64,000 bases of DNA, from the NCBI RefSeq assembly GCF_027925025.1, contig NZ_AP027058.1:744001-808000 (forward strand), in the 5' to 3' direction. The notes below the pieces were generated by a model that was given only the letters and a program-made list of their open reading frames with translations, searched no databases and was not told the origin of the DNA. This document shows positions 61,613 to 64,000 of this stretch, one piece after another. Position numbers and translations under genes: made by a program. Source of the DNA: Limnohabitans sp. MORI2. GTDB lineage: Bacteria; Pseudomonadota; Gammaproteobacteria; Burkholderiales; Burkholderiaceae_C. How positions within the stretch are numbered: position 1 is the stretch's first letter; every line of letters begins with the position of its first letter.

Positions 61613-62709
61613 TCTGAAACGGGGTAAGAACCCAACACTTTGTAAAAGGCGCACAAGCCTTGCAGCTCTTGCAGCGCGGCCGCCACATGGGGCTGGCTGA
61701 TGTGGCCTGCGATGTCGATGTAGAAGTAGTACTCCCACTGGCCCGATTTGGCAGGGCGCGATTCGAAGCGGGTCATGGACACGCCATTGTTTTTGAGTGG
61801 CACCAACAAGTCATGCACGGCACCTGGACGGTTGGGCACCGACACCACGAGGCTGGTGCAGTCGTTGCCAGACGCAGGCGGTGTGGCCAAGGTTTGCGGC
61901 AAGCTGATGACGGCAAAGCGCGTGCGGTTGTAGGCCTCGTCTTGAATGGCGTGGTGCACGATGTGCAGTCCAAACTGGCTGGCTGCGCGCTCGCTGGCCA
62001 GGGCTGCCCACTTGGGGTTGGTGGCAGCGAGGCGTGCACCTTCGGCATTGCTGGACACAGCACGTCGCTCTGCCAGCGGCAGGTGTTGGCTCAGCCAGCC
62101 TTGGCATTGCGCCAGTGCTTGTGGGTGAGCCATCACCACTTCGATGTCACTGTCTGAGTTGATTTGACGCATCAAGTTGTGACGCACCAAGAGGCTCACT
62201 TCACCCACCACATGCACGGGCGAGCGTAAGAACAAATCGAGTGAGCGAGCCACCACACCTTCGGTGGAGTTTTCCATCCCGACCACGCCATATTGGGCCG
62301 TGCCTGCAGCGGTGGCGTGGAAGACCTCATCAAAGTTGGCGCAGTAAATCAGGTTGGCCGCGCTGCCAAAAAACTCAATCGCAGCTTGTTCGCAAAACGT
62401 GCCTTGGGGCCCGAGCACCGCCACGCGTTGTGGCGCTTCAAGCGCCAAGCAAGCCGACATGATTTCGCGCCAGATGGAGGCCACGTGTTCGTTCTTGAGC
62501 GGGCCTGGGTTGGCTTGGGTGATCTTGTCGATCACTTGCGCCACGCGGTCGGGGCGGAAAAAGGGCGAGCCTTCAGCGCGTTTGATCTCGCCAACTTGTT
62601 CGGCCACTTTGGCGCGGTCGTTGAGCAACTGCAGCAACTGTTTGTCGAGCGCATCGATCTGCACGCGCAGCGCGGCAAGGGCTTCGGATTGAACGGGTTG
62701 TTGGCTCAT
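61609..62709 (-). CDS. pheA: bifunctional chorismate mutase / prephenate dehydratase
   Basis: The start is the ATG at 62709 (MSQQPVQSEALAAL), giving 366 residues. Domains in order: AroQ-type chorismate mutase (to about residue 90, LRVQIDALDKQLLQLLNDRA), prephenate dehydratase (about 95-275, VAVLGPQGTFCEQAA) and an ACT domain (about 285-366) holding the ESRP motif for phenylalanine feedback. It makes phenylpyruvate from chorismate. It lies 4 bp after serC. Confidence 0.93.
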   Translation of the reverse strand: MSQQPVQSEALAALRVQIDALDKQLLQLLNDRAKVAEQVGEIKRAEGSPFFRPDRVAQVIDKITQANPGPLKNEHVASIWREIMSACLALEAPQRVAVLGPQGTFCEQAAIEFFGSAANLIYCANFDEVFHATAAGTAQYGVVGMENSTEGVVARSLDLFLRSPVHVVGEVSLLVRHNLMRQINSDSDIEVVMAHPQALAQCQGWLSQHLPLAERRAVSSNAEGARLAATNPKWAALASERAASQFGLHIVHHAIQDEAYNRTRFAVISLPQTLATPPASGNDCTSLVVSVPNRPGAVHDLLVPLKNNGVSMTRFESRPAKSGQWEYYFYIDIAGHISQPHVAAALQELQGLCAFYKVLGSYPVSE

Positions 62710-62713
62710 GTGT

Positions 62714-63805
62714 TTAGGCTTGTGTTTTTTCAAACGCTTGCATGTAGTTCACCAGCGCTTGCACGCCTTCGATGGGCATGGCGTTGTAGATGCTGGCGCG
62801 CATGCCGCCGACCGATTTGTGGCCCTTGAGTTGCAGCAAACCTGCAGCTTTGGCACCTGTCAAGAAAGCATCGTTACGTGATTCGTCCGCCAAGAAGAAG
62901 GGCACGTTCATGCGTGAGCGGCAGTCGTGCGCAACCTTGTTGCTGTAAAAGCTAGAGCTGTCCAAAAAGTCGTACAGCAGCTTGGCTTTGGCGATGTTTT
63001 GTTGCTCCATCGCAGCCACGCCACCTTGGCGTTTGAGCCACTGGAAGGTCAAGCCCGCCATGTAGATGCTGTAGGTGGGCGGCGTGTTGTACATCGAGCC
63101 GTTGTCGGCCACAGTTTTGTAGTTGAACGCGCTGGGGCAAGCCTTGAGTGCGTGGCCCAACAAGTCTTCGCGCACGATGACCAAGGTCACGCCTGCAGGG
63201 CCGATGTTTTTTTGTGCGCCGCCAAAGGCCACGCCGACTCGTGACCAGTCGACGCTGCGCGAGAGCACGTGTGACGAAAAGTCAATCACCAGGGGTGCAT
63301 CAGAGCCAAGTGCTTTGAGGTCGGGCAGGGTGTGAAACTCCACCCCGTGAATGGTTTCGTTGGTGCAGAGGTGTACGTACTGTGCGTTTGCACTCAGCTG
63401 CCATTGCGCAGCTGCTGGAATGGCGGTGAAGTGGCTTTCAGCGCCTGAGGCCGCCAAATGCGAGGTGCAGTATTTGCCAGCTTCTTTGTACGACTTCTCA
63501 CTCCAGCTGCCGGTGACCACCACATCCACGGTTTCGCCGCGTGAGAGGTTCAAAGGCACGATGGCGTTTTCAGCCAAACCACCGCCTTGCATGAACAAGA
63601 TTTTGAAATTGGCGGGCACAGCCAACAGCTCACGCACATCGGCTTCGGCTTGTTCGTAGATGCTGATGAACTCTTTGCCGCGATGGCTCATTTCCATCAC
63701 GCCCATGCCGCTGCCATGCCAATCGGTCATCTCGGCGGCGGCTTGCTGCAACACCTCCAGCGGCATGGCCGCTGGGCCTGCAGAAAAGTTATACGGACGC
63801 GTCAT
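62714..63805 (-). CDS. serC: phosphoserine aminotransferase
   Basis: The start is the ATG at 63805 ([15 protein letters not shown]), giving 363 residues; sequence further upstream in frame is gyrA-end shadow. The PLP-binding Lys199 lies in [12 protein letters not shown], and [17 protein letters not shown] is the family's early segment. It makes 3-phosphoserine (and the pyridoxine precursor) with glutamate. It lies 7 bp after the gyrA stop. Confidence 0.94.
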   Translation of the reverse strand: MTRPYNFSAGPAAMPLEVLQQAAAEMTDWHGSGMGVMEMSHRGKEFISIYEQAEADVRELLAVPANFKILFMQGGGLAENAIVPLNLSRGETVDVVVTGSWSEKSYKEAGKYCTSHLAASGAESHFTAIPAAAQWQLSANAQYVHLCTNETIHGVEFHTLPDLKALGSDAPLVIDFSSHVLSRSVDWSRVGVAFGGAQKNIGPAGVTLVIVREDLLGHALKACPSAFNYKTVADNGSMYNTPPTYSIYMAGLTFQWLKRQGGVAAMEQQNIAKAKLLYDFLDSSSFYSNKVAHDCRSRMNVPFFLADESRNDAFLTGAKAAGLLQLKGHKSVGGMRASIYNAMPIEGVQALVNYMQAFEKTQA

Positions 63806-63812
63806 CTGCGAA

Positions 63813-64000
63813 TCAAGCCTCGTCGCCTGTGGCGTTGTCTTCTGCGCTGTCGCTGTCGGTCGCGTTGGCGTCGTTTTCGACGATGCGTTGCAAGCCGGAC
63901 AACTTAGCGCCTTCATCCAAACCAATCAGGGTCACGCCTTGTGTGGCGCGGCCCATTTCGCGGATTTCAGCCACGCGGGTGCGCACCAACACGCCGGTGT
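63813..64000 (-). CDS. gyrA: DNA gyrase subunit A, C-terminal end (runs off right edge)
   Basis: The minus-strand frame from the window edge to the TGA at 63813 encodes about 61 residues, including [39 protein letters not shown], which match the last blade of the GyrA C-terminal DNA-wrapping domain. An acidic tail ([14 protein letters not shown]) ends the protein. The catalytic part lies outside the window. Confidence 0.9.
   Translation of the reverse strand, partial: TGVLVRTRVAEIREMGRATQGVTLIGLDEGAKLSGLQRIVENDANATDSDSAEDNATGDEA

Overview
The window reads as one contiguous piece of chromosome from a betaproteobacterium of the order Burkholderiales, most likely a member of the Comamonadaceae. 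The right end carries a housekeeping order typical of that group (gyrA-serC-pheA-tyrA-aroA/cmk-rpsA-ihfB-lapA-lapB-hldE1-hldD). The left two thirds hold aerobic aromatic-acid catabolism by CoA-dependent routes. Coding density is very high. The largest gap between genes is about 177 bp, so there is no gene-free stretch over 300 bp. I found no tRNA, rRNA, CRISPR array, insertion sequence or prophage.

Region 1 (1-11279) is one long minus-strand operon. In transcription order it encodes a crotonase, a feruloyl-CoA-synthase-type ligase, a thiolase, an SDR dehydrogenase, a hotdog thioesterase, a Liv-type ABC importer (binding protein, LivH, a fused LivM-LivG, LivF) and an acyl-CoA dehydrogenase that runs off the left edge. 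A divergent amidohydrolase gene faces it. Together they fit uptake and beta-oxidative side-chain shortening of hydroxycinnamates or similar phenylpropenoids to hydroxybenzoates.

Region 2 (11281-19106) is regulatory and looks more AT-rich by eye. It holds a hybrid histidine kinase with a NarL-type regulator, an MDR oxidoreductase, an OmpR-type two-component pair, and a 636-residue protein with TerB-like domains and ten copies of a 12-residue repeat. The OmpR-type operon and the repeat-protein gene share an upstream inverted repeat, ATGAC-N6-GTCAT, which suggests one regulon.

Region 3 (19107-37923) is a complete box pathway for benzoate. A second Liv importer, a hydrolase, benzoate-CoA ligase, BoxD and a DUF4863 protein lie on the minus strand. 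BoxR, BoxC, BoxB, BoxA and a beta-oxidation set (crotonase, 3-hydroxyacyl-CoA dehydrogenase, MaoC hydratase, 3-oxoadipyl-CoA thiolase) lie on the plus strand. Benzoate would be imported, activated, epoxidised, cleaved and oxidised to acetyl-CoA and succinyl-CoA. Tandem TGCA-N6-TGCA sites at both boxR-region promoters are probable BoxR operators. In both Liv operons a terminator-like hairpin lies between the binding-protein gene and the permease genes.

Region 4 (37947-52747) is mixed: a His-rich ZIP transporter, a sulfurtransferase, a DMT exporter with a Rieske oxygenase, xseB-ispA-dxs, a TRAP transporter whose binding protein and permease genes are on opposite strands, and a tungstate transporter tupBCA with a divergent ModE-like regulator. 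Region 5 (52716-64000) holds a small helix-hairpin-helix protein, heptose/LPS assembly genes, ihfB, rpsA, a fused aroA-cmk, tyrA, pheA, serC and the end of gyrA.
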